The notes beneath the pieces were generated by a model. The model had not been told where the DNA came from. It did no database searches and worked only from the letters and a program-made list of their open reading frames with translations. This document shows positions 46,535 to 56,019 of a stretch of DNA of 64,000 bases, in pieces (within the stretch, counting starts at the first letter, position 1; each line of letters starts with the position of its first letter). The stretch spans positions 46,906-110,905 of the forward strand of contig NZ_AXUS01000007.1 in assembly GCF_000498755.1 (NCBI RefSeq), given 5' to 3'. Position numbers and translations under genes: made by a program. This DNA comes from Clostridioides mangenotii TR. GTDB lineage: Bacteria > Bacillota > Clostridia > Peptostreptococcales > Peptostreptococcaceae.

Positions 46535-47272
46535 TTAATAATCTATTTTTATAATTGGACTTGCGATATAGACGTACGTTTCCCCAATATCTTCTTTGTA
46601 TCTAATCGCTATATTTAAATTTATCTTTTTTCCTAAATAATTTAACTCGCTGTATCTTAATACTTTACCATATGCTACAGCTGATAAAAAGTGTTCATTT
46701 TTTATTTTATGTATTTCTTCAGCACTCATATTATATAATATTTCATCCAAAATATCATCATATTTGTCATTTTGTAACTTTTTTGTGTATTTCCCTACAA
46801 TGCAGGCGTATATTTCCGTGTTACTTGAATAATTTTTTAACAGCTTTTCAAGCTCGTTATAATCATCCTCTATATGTTTATATACCTTGTGTTCTGATAT
46901 GTCAACCGTAATATACGCTTCATTTGAATTTTTTTTGATCCCATTTATACTTATTTTTATATTTTCTAATTCGACATTTATAAAAATTTCTTTCTTTTTA
47001 TTATTCCAATTTTCGTCATACACTATTTCATTTTGACTGACTCCAAAAATCTTTACTATATTAAACAATACTTTTTTTAGCTTTTCTTTTGATATATTGT
47101 ATTCTATTTCCGAATTATACTTTACATTATAAAATTCATATTCAGCATTTATACACTCTAATGAAGATTTTAGAGTACTATATTTAGTATTCATATTTGA
47201 ATCTGCGTAAGAAATAGCTGCACCTAAAATCATCAATAATATTATACTTATAAATATTTTTACCTTATTCAT
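46535..47272 (-). CDS. ywmB: YwmB-like protein (TATA-box-binding-like fold family)
   Basis: 245 residues with N-terminal signal or anchor ([17 protein letters not shown], about 6-23). The rest is alpha/beta with many Asn, Lys and Glu. I assign it mainly by position, since Bacillus ywmB precedes murA and spoIID in the same way, and by overall length and signal. Function of the family is unknown. It ends 20 bases before murA. Confidence 0.65.
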   Translation of the reverse strand: MNKVKIFISIILLMILGAAISYADSNMNTKYSTLKSSLECINAEYEFYNVKYNSEIEYNISKEKLKKVLFNIVKIFGVSQNEIVYDENWNNKKKEIFINVELENIKISINGIKKNSNEAYITVDISEHKVYKHIEDDYNELEKLLKNYSSNTEIYACIVGKYTKKLQNDKYDDILDEILYNMSAEEIHKIKNEHFLSAVAYGKVLRYSELNYLGKKINLNIAIRYKEDIGETYVYIASPIIKIDY

Positions 47273-47383
47273 TCAAATCCCCCTAAATAAAAATAATTTT
47301 ATTTCATTATATATATATTAATTATTGACATATTTTACCTATATATACTCAAGATAATTTTTAATTTTATACTTAGACTCTTT

Positions 47384-47440
47384 AAATAAAAAATAGACAT
47401 ACTCTATCGATTATCATTTGATAGAATATGTCTATTTGTT
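47384..47440 (-). terminator. Terminator after the rhodanese lipoprotein gene
   Basis: AATAGACATA and TATGTCTATT arms with an inner CTATCAAATGATAATCGATAG stem, followed by TTTTTTATTT on the minus strand. Confidence 0.85.
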
Positions 47441-47477
47441 TGCATCTATTTATATTAACTTCTCTTTATTTATACTT

Positions 47478-48233
47478 TTATTTTACTAATTTAAATTCGT
47501 ACTCATCTACGCCATCAATTGAATTTGTAACTTTAGTGAAGCCTTTATCAGAAAGAATCTTTGCAGCTTGTCCACTTCTGTTTCCTGTTCTGCAGTATAA
47601 ATAGATATCTTTGTCTTTATCAAGAGTATCTAATTTTGATTCTATATCTTCAAGTGGTATATTTTCTGCTTTTTCTATATGACCTTTAGCAAACTCATCT
47701 GCTTTTCTAACATCAATTAACACAGCATCTTTATTATCCGCTATTGCCTTTTCTAGTTCAGCCCCAGTTATATCGTCATATTTAACTAAATCATATTTGA
47801 AGTCTTTTACTCCTTGTGCATTGTAAACTTTCGTAAATCCATTATTAACTAGTATATCAGCAGCTTCTGCACTTTTCTTACCTGAGTTGCAGTACAGGAT
47901 TACAGTTTTATCTTTGTATCCATCTAAATCACTCAATTTTCCTTCTATCTCATCCACATATATGTTTATAGCATTCGCAATATGTCCTGAAGAATAATCT
48001 TTATCGTCTCTAACATCAATCACGATTCCATCTTTCTCTTTTTCCATTAATTTTAATGCTTTTTCTCCCTCAATATCTTCATAAGCAACTTTGCTCTCAT
48101 CATTTTTTTCTACTTGTTTCGCTGGTTCAGATGCTTGTTTATCATCTTTTGGACTACATCCCACCAAGCTTCCAAAAGTAAGTGCCATAATCATCCCTAA
48201 AGCTAAGACTCTAAACTTCTTACTAATCTTCAT
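47478..48233 (-). CDS. Lipoprotein with two rhodanese domains
   Basis: About 251 residues from ATG 48233, which has GGAGGGT upstream. Signal peptide with lipobox GSLVGC, a Lys/Glu linker, then two tandem rhodanese domains (about 55-145 and 155-250). Both keep an active-site cysteine: LYCNSGKKSAEAADIL and LYCRTGNRSGQAAKIL. It is an extracytoplasmic, membrane-tethered sulfur-transfer or persulfide-handling protein; the partner is unknown. Monocistronic. Confidence 0.88.
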   Translation of the reverse strand: MKISKKFRVLALGMIMALTFGSLVGCSPKDDKQASEPAKQVEKNDESKVAYEDIEGEKALKLMEKEKDGIVIDVRDDKDYSSGHIANAINIYVDEIEGKLSDLDGYKDKTVILYCNSGKKSAEAADILVNNGFTKVYNAQGVKDFKYDLVKYDDITGAELEKAIADNKDAVLIDVRKADEFAKGHIEKAENIPLEDIESKLDTLDKDKDIYLYCRTGNRSGQAAKILSDKGFTKVTNSIDGVDEYEFKLVK

Positions 48234-48386
48234 AAATATACCCTCCATAAACTTATAATTTATTAATACATCTTAGGACAAACGTTTTTCTATTCTTTCC
48301 CTTTAATTATAACAAAATATATGCTTATTCTTCATTTCCATTTTCTATAACATACTTTATTCTATAGTTTTTTCTATTCAGCTAGA

Positions 48387-49515
48387 TTACAATTTTTTTA
48401 TCTTCTTAATTCCCTTGCGTCTTGTCATCCATTTTCCTACTGTGGAGCTATTTTCCTGATTAAAAATCTTTTTATTTTTTACATCTTCATTAAATATAAA
48501 ATCCAGTACATGAAGAGTCGACTTCCCAGCTAACATCATTGATTCACAACATGACTCACAGTACGAAATAACCGTATCATTTTCAGTTTCTTCAGCTCTC
48601 TTTTTAGTTTGTTCTATAGAGATCTCATTGCTTGTCACTCTAGTCATTCCGCCAGACCCGCAACACTCTGTATTCTCTCTATTATTTTTAAATTCATCTA
48701 TTTTTAAACCCAACGAATTTAGGATTTCTCTAACATCATCGTGAATGTCACAATTGTATCTAGTAGGGCAAGGATCGTGTAGTGTAAATCTCTGCTCCAA
48801 ATTGGCGTAATAACCCTCTAACTCTATTGGAAGACCACTCTCATTAATTATACTCCAAATATATCTAACATTAACATCTGGACTGTTCTCTTTAACTACT
48901 TTATAACAATTTGGACAAGCAACTATAACCTCGTCTATGTCATTAGAGCTTAACACCTCTTCTAATTTTGAATAATACTTTTTAAACTTCTCTGTATCTC
49001 CCATAATCATCGTAGCTTCGCACAACATTCATATATTATCGAGATATCTTCTATTTGGGTTTTAAATATTTAAAAGTATCTACAACGATTTTGTCACTGT
49101 AACTTGCCAAACTACATCCCGGCATAAAAACAGTCTTGTGATCCTTTTTTATTGAATTATATGAAAAAACTGACGAAAAACTATTTTGCTGATGAAACTT
49201 TACAGACTTATATCCCAAATCTTTTAAATTATTTTCTCCAGCAGAGAATATATCTTTTCTAGATTTGTAAAATACATCCCCTAGATCTATATCTTTAGGG
49301 CATACTTTTTTACATAGACCACAAAGCATACACGAGTATGCCATAGCTTTATCTATTTTTTTATCAGTAGTTATTCCTTCCATAATAGCTTTTGGTGATT
49401 CTCCATACTTATCCATCATAGGGCAAGCTTTATAACATTTTTTACAATCTATACATCTTTTATTTTCTTCTTTTATATATTTTATTGTCTCTTTACTTAG
49501 AGATATTTTTTGCAT
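48387..49515 (-). pseudogene. Fe-S oxidoreductase (HdrB/GlpC-like), broken by two frameshifts
   Basis: Two adjacent frames make one protein of about 375 residues. The first (49515-49051) has two 4Fe-4S motifs, CIDCKKCYKACPM and CMLCGLCKKVCPK, and enters the first CCG domain with MPGCSLASYSDKIV before stopping at LKPK. Reading the short gap in the next frame gives TQIEDISIIYECCAK, and the third piece continues TMIMGDTEKFKKYYSKLEEV through LHDPCPTRYN, TECCGSGGMTR and CESCCESM. Restoring one base in the AAAACCC run (49057-49063) and one in GAAGCTACG (49012-49018) rebuilds the family sequence, including ECCAKPTMI. The ATG at 49028 is therefore artificial. Either a real pseudogene or sequencing deletions. 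Confidence 0.85.
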
Positions 49516-49822
49516 TTATCACACCGCCAATTCGCAAGTATTGAAATTGATATAGTCGCTAAACAATATATTCAATACCTTCATTTATAAAGTACCTTTG
49601 TGTATTTTGTACTGCATTTTGTTCGCATAACAAATACATTATACCAAATAAACGAAGTATTTTCTAAATTACATATACTTAACTCTCTAAATAAAATCGC
49701 TATTACTAGCTGCCCGCCTTGATTTTAATTATCAAAATGTTTTTATTTACCACATTAAACCTTTTTTAATCTATTCCTAACATAAAAATAATGCAAAATA
49801 AAGAAATATATATTATAATAAT
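49516..49822. other. Divergent promoter region
   Basis: About 300 bases between the Fe-S oxidoreductase and the MarR gene, AT-rich, ending in the MarR-type operator. Nothing else recognised. Confidence 0.4.
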
Positions 49823-49844
49823 ATTAGTTGAACTTTCAACTAAT
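49823..49844 (+). promoter_or_regulatory. MarR-type operator
   Basis: ATTAGTTGAA CT TTCAACTAAT is a perfect 10-bp palindrome with 2-base centre, directly ahead of the ribosome-binding site of the MarR gene. Its form is typical of MarR-family operators, so autoregulation is likely. Confidence 0.8.
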
Positions 49845-49857
49845 ATCTGGAGGTGAT

Positions 49858-50316
49858 ATTATCGCAGAATTAAAAAATAAAATACTCAGAGCAGTCGGAG
49901 CCCTTTCAAGAACTATCAATACTCTAAACGATAATAAATACAAAAAATTTAATATCCAAAAAGGTCAATACATATTTTTAACACGTATATGCGAAAATCC
50001 AGGAATAAATCTTATACAACTCACATCGACACTAAAAATTGACAAAACCACAACTACAAAGGCAACACAAAAACTGATAAAAGAAAATTACATTACTAAA
50101 AAAATAGATACTGATGATAAGAGGATTTCTAGGCTATACCCTACAGAAAAAGCATTAAAAATATATAATGTTATAATAGCAGAAGAAAATAGAAGCATCG
50201 ATATTTGCTTTAAAGATTTTTCAGAAAACGAAAAAATCCTAGTATACCAACTTGTTAAAAGGATGCAAGAAAATATAGAATCAGATTGGTACGAACTAAA
50301 AAATTACAAGGAGTGA
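49858..50316 (+). CDS. MarR-family transcriptional regulator with non-AUG start
   Basis: About 152 residues. The winged helix (about 38-110) includes QLTSTLKIDKTTTTKATQKL and the wing ITKKIDTDDKRISRLYPTEKA, which is typical MarR. A strong GGAGGTGAT ends at 49857, directly followed by ATT (49858) and ATC (49861); no ATG, GTG or TTG lies at the right spacing. The only canonical start, TTG 49828, lies inside the operator without a ribosome-binding site. So an ATT or ATC start is likely. It is followed 4 bases later by a GNAT gene, forming one unit. Confidence 0.85.
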   Translation: MIAELKNKILRAVGALSRTINTLNDNKYKKFNIQKGQYIFLTRICENPGINLIQLTSTLKIDKTTTTKATQKLIKENYITKKIDTDDKRISRLYPTEKALKIYNVIIAEENRSIDICFKDFSENEKILVYQLVKRMQENIESDWYELKNYKE

Positions 50317-50320
50317 TGAT

Positions 50321-50827
50321 ATGATAAGAAAAGCATACCTAAAAGACCTAGATCAAATTATGAATATAATATCGGATACTGTAAAAGAAATGAAAACTTA
50401 CAATAATACACAATGGGACGAAAACTACCCACAAGCAAAAGACTTTAAAAACGATATTAAAAATGAAGACCTTTATATAGACGAATTAGACGGTCAAGTC
50501 GTTGGCCTTATCTGTGTAAACTATATAGAGCCCAATGAGTATTTGAATATAAAATGGGCCTCTGATAAAAAAGCTATGATTATTCATAGAATGGCTGTAA
50601 ACTCAAACTTTAGAAATCAGAAAATAGGTACTAGATTAATTGAGTTTGCCGAAGAGTACGCCAAAAATAACGATGTCGATTATTTAAAGACAGATACCTA
50701 TTCGGTTAATATTAAAATGAATTCGTTGTTTAAAAAATTTGGATATCAACTGGCAGGTCAAATGGAGTTTTTAGGTAAAGAGGAGCCATTTAACTGCTAC
50801 GACAAAGTTCTAGACTTCCCTAGTTAA
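50321..50827 (+). CDS. GNAT-family N-acetyltransferase
   Basis: 168 residues. GNAT fold with strand HRMAVNSNFRNQKIGTRLIEFAEEYA (acetyl-CoA loop RNQKIG), LKTDTYSVNIKMNSLFKKFGY, and a closing GKEEPFNCYDKVLDF. The substrate is unknown; this subgroup often stands beside MarR regulators. Start has AAGGAGTGAT. Cotranscribed with the MarR gene. Confidence 0.9.
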   Translation: MIRKAYLKDLDQIMNIISDTVKEMKTYNNTQWDENYPQAKDFKNDIKNEDLYIDELDGQVVGLICVNYIEPNEYLNIKWASDKKAMIIHRMAVNSNFRNQKIGTRLIEFAEEYAKNNDVDYLKTDTYSVNIKMNSLFKKFGYQLAGQMEFLGKEEPFNCYDKVLDFPS

Positions 50828-50885
50828 TAATCCAAAATACCACAATTTTTTAATTTCGAGGAAGAACTATAGGTTTCATATCATA

Positions 50886-50934
50886 TAAAAATGGCATTCC
50901 AAAATATTCTGATATCCAAAAATGCCATTTTTAT
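50886..50934 (+). terminator. Terminator after the GNAT gene
   Basis: AAAAATGGCATT and AATGCCATTTTT perfect arms with an inner TATTCTGATA apex, then TTATTATTT on the + strand. Confidence 0.85.
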
Positions 50935-51017
50935 TATTTAATGTAAATTCTATGTGTAGTTCTACTTTATGGTAAAAAAAGTACCTATTTTAAGATCTTT
51001 TTATCTTATATTTATAT

Positions 51018-51056
51018 AAAAAAACCCTTTTAAATAATATCCAAAAGGGTCTTTAT
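51018..51056 (-). terminator. Terminator after glmS
   Basis: GACCCTTTTGG and CAAAAGGGTTTTTTT-type arms (ACCCTTTT / AAAAGGGT) followed by a run of T on the minus strand. Confidence 0.85.
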
Positions 51057-51091
51057 CAACTTTATTAAAAGTAATTTTTATATATTTATAC

Positions 51092-52918
51092 CTACTCAAC
51101 AGTAACAGATTTAGCTAAGTTTCTTGGTTTATCTACATCGCATCCTCTAAGAACAGATACATAATAAGCAAGAATTTGCATTGGTACAACTGATAAAATT
51201 GGAGCAAGTATATCATCAGCATCTGGGATATAAATAACATCGTCAGCTGCTTTTTCAACATCTTTATTGTGTGATTGAGCTATTCCTATTATATAAGCGC
51301 CTCTAGCTCTAACCTCTTCCATATTTGAAACCATTTTTTCAAATAACTTTTCTTGAGTTGCAACAGCTATTACTGGTATATCTTTCTCTATTAAAGCTAT
51401 AGTACCGTGCTTTAATTCTCCTGCCGCAAATGCTTCAGCATGTATATAAGATATCTCTTTAAGCTTAAGAGCTCCTTCCATAGCTAAACTACAGTCTATT
51501 CCTCTACCTAAGTAGAATGCGCTAGTTGTATCTGAAAACTTTTTAGCTATTTTTTTTATAGAGTCTTCACCTTTTAATACTTCCTCAATTTGAGCAGGTA
51601 TTGCTCTCATCTTTGCAATCATTTCGTCGTAGTACTCTCTTGTTATACTACCTTTTTTAAGAGCAAAGTCTAATGCTATCATATATAATGAAACTATTTG
51701 AGTTGTATAAGCTTTTGTCGATGCAACTGATATCTCAGGCCCTGCCCAAGTGTAGAATACATCGTGTGCTTCCCTTGCTATTGAAGATGCAACTACATTA
51801 GTTACTGCTAATACTCTAGCACCTTTTTCTTTAGCGTCTCTTAACACTGCAAGTGTATCCGCTGTTTCTCCTGATTGACTTACTAGCACTAATAGAGTAT
51901 TTTCATCAAGTATAGGATCAGCATATCTGAATTCAGAGGCTATATCGGCTATAACTTGAACTTTCATAAATTTCTCCATAGCGTATTTTCCAAGTAATCC
52001 AGCATGGTAAGCAGTACCACAAGCCACAACGTATATTCTCTGGATTTTATCTAAATCTTCTTTGGACATATTGATAGTGTCCAGAGTTATAGTTCCGTTG
52101 TCGTCTAATCTTCTCTCTAGTGTCTCTTTTATTGCTGTAGGCTGTTCATGTATCTCTTTAGCCATATAATGGTCGTAACCACCTTTTGAAGCTGCTTCTA
52201 TATCTAAATCTATATGAACTGAATCTTTTTCTACTAAATTTCTATCGAAGTCGTATACTTTTAAATCGCTTCCCTGCATATGAACTACTTCACCATTGTC
52301 TAAGAAATATACATCTCTAGTATATGCTAATAGAGCAGTTATATCTGAAGCTATTATATTTTCTTCTTTACCTAATCCAACTACTAGCGGACTATCTTTT
52401 CTAACAGCTACAAGTTCTTTGTCATCATCTTGAGAAATTATACCTAGGGCAAATGCTCCTCTCAATCTTGATATTGTTTTGTAAGCTGCATCAAGTAAAT
52501 TTCCAACGTAATATTTGTCTAATAAGTGAGCTATTACTTCAGAGTCCGTTTGAGTTAAAAACTCTACTCCGTCTTTACTTAATTCTTCTTTTAATTCCAT
52601 GTAGTTTTCAATTATTCCATTGTGAACTACAGCTAAGCTTTTGTCTTTATTGAAATGAGGATGGCTATTTGCATCCGATGGTTCGCCATGAGTTGCCCAT
52701 CTTGTATGGCCAATTCCCAATGATCCCTCCATTCCATTAGACTCAACATCTTCACCTAATATTGCAAGTCTACCATTATGCTTTCTGATGTCTAGTTTAT
52801 TGTTGTTGTTTACTGCTATTCCTGCTGAATCATAACCTCTGTACTCCAGCTTTGAAAGCCCATTCATAATTACCTCAGCAGCATTTCCTTTTCCTAAATA
52901 TCCAACTATTCCACACAT
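51092..52918 (-). CDS. glmS: Glucosamine-fructose-6-phosphate aminotransferase GlmS
   Basis: 608 residues. The glutaminase domain begins with the Cys2 nucleophile (MCGIVGYLGKGNAAE) and has GHTRWATHGEP. Two SIS isomerase domains follow: CGTAYHAGLLGKY, SQSGETADTLAVLRDAK, and the C-terminal DKPRNLAKSVTVE essential tail. It makes glucosamine-6-phosphate for the cell wall. A glmS ribozyme in its leader destroys the mRNA when the product accumulates. Confidence 0.98.
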   Translation of the reverse strand: MCGIVGYLGKGNAAEVIMNGLSKLEYRGYDSAGIAVNNNNKLDIRKHNGRLAILGEDVESNGMEGSLGIGHTRWATHGEPSDANSHPHFNKDKSLAVVHNGIIENYMELKEELSKDGVEFLTQTDSEVIAHLLDKYYVGNLLDAAYKTISRLRGAFALGIISQDDDKELVAVRKDSPLVVGLGKEENIIASDITALLAYTRDVYFLDNGEVVHMQGSDLKVYDFDRNLVEKDSVHIDLDIEAASKGGYDHYMAKEIHEQPTAIKETLERRLDDNGTITLDTINMSKEDLDKIQRIYVVACGTAYHAGLLGKYAMEKFMKVQVIADIASEFRYADPILDENTLLVLVSQSGETADTLAVLRDAKEKGARVLAVTNVVASSIAREAHDVFYTWAGPEISVASTKAYTTQIVSLYMIALDFALKKGSITREYYDEMIAKMRAIPAQIEEVLKGEDSIKKIAKKFSDTTSAFYLGRGIDCSLAMEGALKLKEISYIHAEAFAAGELKHGTIALIEKDIPVIAVATQEKLFEKMVSNMEEVRARGAYIIGIAQSHNKDVEKAADDVIYIPDADDILAPILSVVPMQILAYYVSVLRGCDVDKPRNLAKSVTVE

Positions 52919-52984
52919 ATTTGTGTCCTCCTAAAATTTTATTAATATATTTTAAGAGTTAGGTCTACATTTTACTTGAACTTC

Positions 52985-53112
52985 CCTTTGTCCACACGAT
53001 TACTCATATGTTTTGAAAAAGTTCTTCGATGGTAAACACACCGCAGAGCATCCGCCGATAATTCGATTAACTCTGACCTCGTCAACTCACATATAGTGAG
53101 TTCTGGCGCTTT
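52985..53112 (-). ncRNA. glmS ribozyme-riboswitch
   Basis: On the minus strand: AGCGCCAGAACTC, GTTGACGAGGTCAGAGTTAA, TCGAATTATCGGCGGATGCT and CTGCGG. These are the P1-P2.2 core blocks of the glucosamine-6-phosphate-activated self-cleaving ribozyme. Predicted cleavage is between A53110 and G53109 (minus-strand bases). The core ends about 65 bases before the glmS start. It lies between glmM and glmS, only 40 bases after the reconstructed glmM stop. Confidence 0.97.
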
Positions 53113-53149
53113 AGCGGATCCTTAGTTTTAATCTAAAGACCCATTCTAT

Positions 53150-54501
53150 CTACGACAATTTTTTTGTAATAAGATTAGCTAAATTTGTCGCCAATTCTTT
53201 TAGTTGACCTTCCTCTTTACCCTCTAACATTACTCTTACTAATGGCTCTGTCCTGATGGTCTTATTAAGACTCTTCCTTCACCATGTAGTAAATTCTCTA
53301 TCTTTTCTATTTCTTCTTTTATTTCTGTTATTTCCATGTATTTATTTTTATTTTCATTTTTAATTGTTGCATTGACTAACACTTGTGGATACTGTGTCAT
53401 TACAGAAGCTAGATCAGATAATTTTTTATTTTCTTCTTTTACTATACTTGCAAGAAATAACGAGCTTAAAACTCCATCTCCTGTAGTATTGTAATCTAGG
53501 AAAATCATGTGACCTGACTGCTCTCCACCGAGGTTGTAACCGCTTTTAACCATTTCTTCAAGTACATATCTATCACCAACGCCTGTAGTGGCTAGTTCTA
53601 TTCCATGCTCCTTAGCAGCTATAGTAAGACCTATATTGCTCATTACTGTTACAACAAGTGTATCTTTTGCAAGTTTCTTTTTCTTCTTTAGATAAATAGC
53701 ACTCAAAATCATTATATGATCCCCATCCACTATTTGTCCCTGTTCATTCACAGCTATAAGTCTATCTGCGTCTCCATCATATGCAAGACCTAAGTCTGCA
53801 CCGCTTTTTAAGACAGCCTCACATAATAGTTCAGGATGAGTAGATCCACATTTATCATTTATATTTATCCCATCTGGATCATTGTGAATTGCAATAACAT
53901 CTGCTCCCAGTTCTTTGAATACCTCTGGAGCAACCTTATACGCAGCGCCATTAGCACAATCAAGAACAACTTTTAAACCACTTAAATCTTCTTTTATTAT
54001 CGATTTTAAGTATTCTACATAGTCCTTCTGTGCATTATGTAAGAAAATCTTTTTACCTAATTTTTCACCAGTTGGGTAATACTCAATTTTATCTATATCA
54101 TCTATGTATTCTTCTATTTTAAATTCTAATTCATCGTCAAGTTTGTATCCCTTATCATTAAAGAACTTGATTCCGTTGTATTCAAAAGGATTGTGGGAAG
54201 CAGAAATAACAACACCACAATCAGCATCATATTTTTTAATTAAATACGCTACTGCAGGTGTAGGCACAACTCCTACTGTTATTACATCACAACCTACAGA
54301 CATAAGCCCTGCTATTAATGATGCCTCTAACATATCTCCCGATACTCTAGTATCTTTTCCTACAACAACTTTTACATTATCTTTATGCTCATTTTGAGCT
54401 AAAACAAATCCTCCAGCTCTTCCAAGCTTATATGCTAGATCGCATGTTAGTCCGGTATTGGCTACCCCTCTAACACCATCTGTTCCAAAATATTTCCTCA
54501 C
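53150..54501 (-). CDS. glmM: Phosphoglucosamine mutase GlmM, 3' frameshift in this sequence
   Basis: About 450 residues from a GTG start at 54501 (AAAGGAG upstream), beginning with a KYFGTDGVRGVANTG block. Catalytic Ser102 in VVISASHNPFEYNG, metal loop in DGDADRLIAV, and sugar loop GGEQSGHMIF. The frame as given stops at 53239 after RVLIRPSGQSH. If one base is restored in CCATCAGGACAGAGCC (near 53248-53255), it continues RPSGTEPLVRVMLEGKEEGQ and on to a stop at 53150, the expected family C-terminus with the phosphate-binding RPSGTEP. GlmM is essential, so a missing A in the sequence is more likely than a true mutation. It supplies the substrate chain after GlmS. Confidence 0.93.
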
Positions 54502-54649
54502 TAAAAAATCTCCTTTCAAAATCGAAAGCATAAAATGCACTATCTTATATATTATACCACATTATCATAAAATCAAAAAATAATCTATCTTTACAATAAA
54601 GATAACAATATTGTTATAAATATATAAAATACTACATTATATTACAATA

Positions 54650-54705
54650 AAGGGGATATCCCTGATAGTAAGCAGTAACTTACATACGGGATATCCCCTA
54701 TTTTA
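54650..54705 (-). terminator. Terminator after the oxidoreductase operon
   Basis: AGGGGATATCCC and GGGATATCCCCT arms with an inner AAGTTACTGCTTACT stem, then TTTATTGT on the minus strand. Confidence 0.82.
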
Positions 54706-54717
54706 TACTAATTATTA

Positions 54718-55263
54718 TTAGTTTTTAGTTGCATCCATACCTTTTTGAAGAGCATCTCTATTTAATGGAACAAATTTCTCTTTTGAAGGTCCGAAAACTT
54801 TCTTAAATGCATCTAGTACTGATTCTATATTAACAGTATCAGATACTTCTAAGTAAGCACCTAACATTATCATGTTGGCTACTTTTGGATTTCCTAATTC
54901 AACAGCTAAATCATTAGCTGGTATATAGTAAACATCAACATCATCTCTATCAACTTTTGCATCTATTAATGAACTGTTAACTAATATTTTTCCTCCAGGA
55001 ACAACGTCTTTTTGGAATTTTTCAAATGCTGGTGCATTCATTAGTATAGCAGCAGTTGCATCATCTGTTATAAGTGGAGAACCTACTGGCTCACTAGAAA
55101 CTGTTACTGCACAGTTTGCAGTACCTCCACGCATCTCTGGTCCGTATGATGGTAACCAAGATACTTCTTTGTTCTCTAACATTCCTGCATAAGTAAGTAA
55201 TTGTCCCATTGACATAACACCTTGGCCTCCGAAGCCTGCACATATTACTCTAGCTGTAGACAT
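54718..55263 (-). CDS. 2-oxoacid:ferredoxin oxidoreductase, gamma subunit
   Basis: 181 residues. GFGGQGVMSMGQLLTYAGM and SYGPEMRGGTANCAV are characteristic of the gamma domain of KGOR/VOR-type enzymes. With alpha, beta and ferredoxin-like delta subunits it forms a complex that oxidatively decarboxylates a 2-oxoacid to acyl-CoA and reduces ferredoxin. The four-subunit form and the neighbouring ptb and buk suggest 2-oxoglutarate, branched-chain 2-oxoacids or related substrates. Last gene, directly after beta. Confidence 0.93.
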   Translation of the reverse strand: MSTARVICAGFGGQGVMSMGQLLTYAGMLENKEVSWLPSYGPEMRGGTANCAVTVSSEPVGSPLITDDATAAILMNAPAFEKFQKDVVPGGKILVNSSLIDAKVDRDDVDVYYIPANDLAVELGNPKVANMIMLGAYLEVSDTVNIESVLDAFKKVFGPSKEKFVPLNRDALQKGMDATKN

Positions 55264-56019
55264 TTACTTCACCTCCCCATCAATTTCAACATCTTTAAAG
55301 TTTCCTAATGGATAATGTGGCATCATATTATCTCTTAACCATTGTAATGCATCAACTGGTGATAATCCCCAGTTAGTTGGGCATGTAGAAAGTACTTCAA
55401 CTATACCAAATCCTAATCCTGCTTTTTGAACTTGGAAAGCTTTCTTTATTGCTTTTTTAGCTTTTCTTGCGTTAGCTGGAGTATCAACAGTAACTCTCTC
55501 AACGAATACTGCTCCATCTAATGTAGATAACATTTCACTTACTCTTATTGGGAAACCTTGAGTTTCTGGGTTTCTTCCTGATTGAGCAGTTGTAGCTTTT
55601 TGACCTACTAGAGTAGTAGGAGCCATTTGCCCACCAGTCATACCGTAAGTAGTATTGTTAACGAATATAGTAGTTATTTTTTCACCTCTAGCAGCAGCGT
55701 GAATTATTTCAGCTGTACCTATAGAAGCTAAGTCTCCATCTCCTTGGTAAGTAAACACTGTTTTGTCAGGGTGTACTCTTTTTACTCCTGTAGCCGCAGC
55801 TGGAGCTCTACCATGAGATGCTTCTTGTGTATCCATATTAAAATATTTATATCCTAAAACAGAACATCCAACAGGTACTATACCTATTGTTTCTCCCAAT
55901 AATCCTAATTCTTCTAGAGATTCCGCTACTATTCTGTGGATTATACCGTGAGTACATCCTGGACAGTAGTGAGTATGGGCTTGAGTTAAACCTTCAGTTC
56001 TTTTAAATACAACAGCCAT
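55264..56019 (-). CDS. 2-oxoacid:ferredoxin oxidoreductase, beta subunit (TPP-binding)
   Basis: 251 residues. CPGCTHGIIHRIVAE near the N-terminus is typical of beta subunits of KGOR/VOR. The thiamine diphosphate motif is GDGDLASIGTAEIIHAAARG followed by FVNNTTYGMTGGQ. The start overlaps the alpha stop by 1 base. Forms the catalytic core with alpha. Confidence 0.93.
   Translation of the reverse strand: MAVVFKRTEGLTQAHTHYCPGCTHGIIHRIVAESLEELGLLGETIGIVPVGCSVLGYKYFNMDTQEASHGRAPAAATGVKRVHPDKTVFTYQGDGDLASIGTAEIIHAAARGEKITTIFVNNTTYGMTGGQMAPTTLVGQKATTAQSGRNPETQGFPIRVSEMLSTLDGAVFVERVTVDTPANARKAKKAIKKAFQVQKAGLGFGIVEVLSTCPTNWGLSPVDALQWLRDNMMPHYPLGNFKDVEIDGEVK

Noticed and set aside
48387..49028. Independent CCG-domain protein starting at ATG 49028
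   Set aside because: No ribosome-binding site; it lacks the first half of the CCG domain that lies in the adjoining frames.
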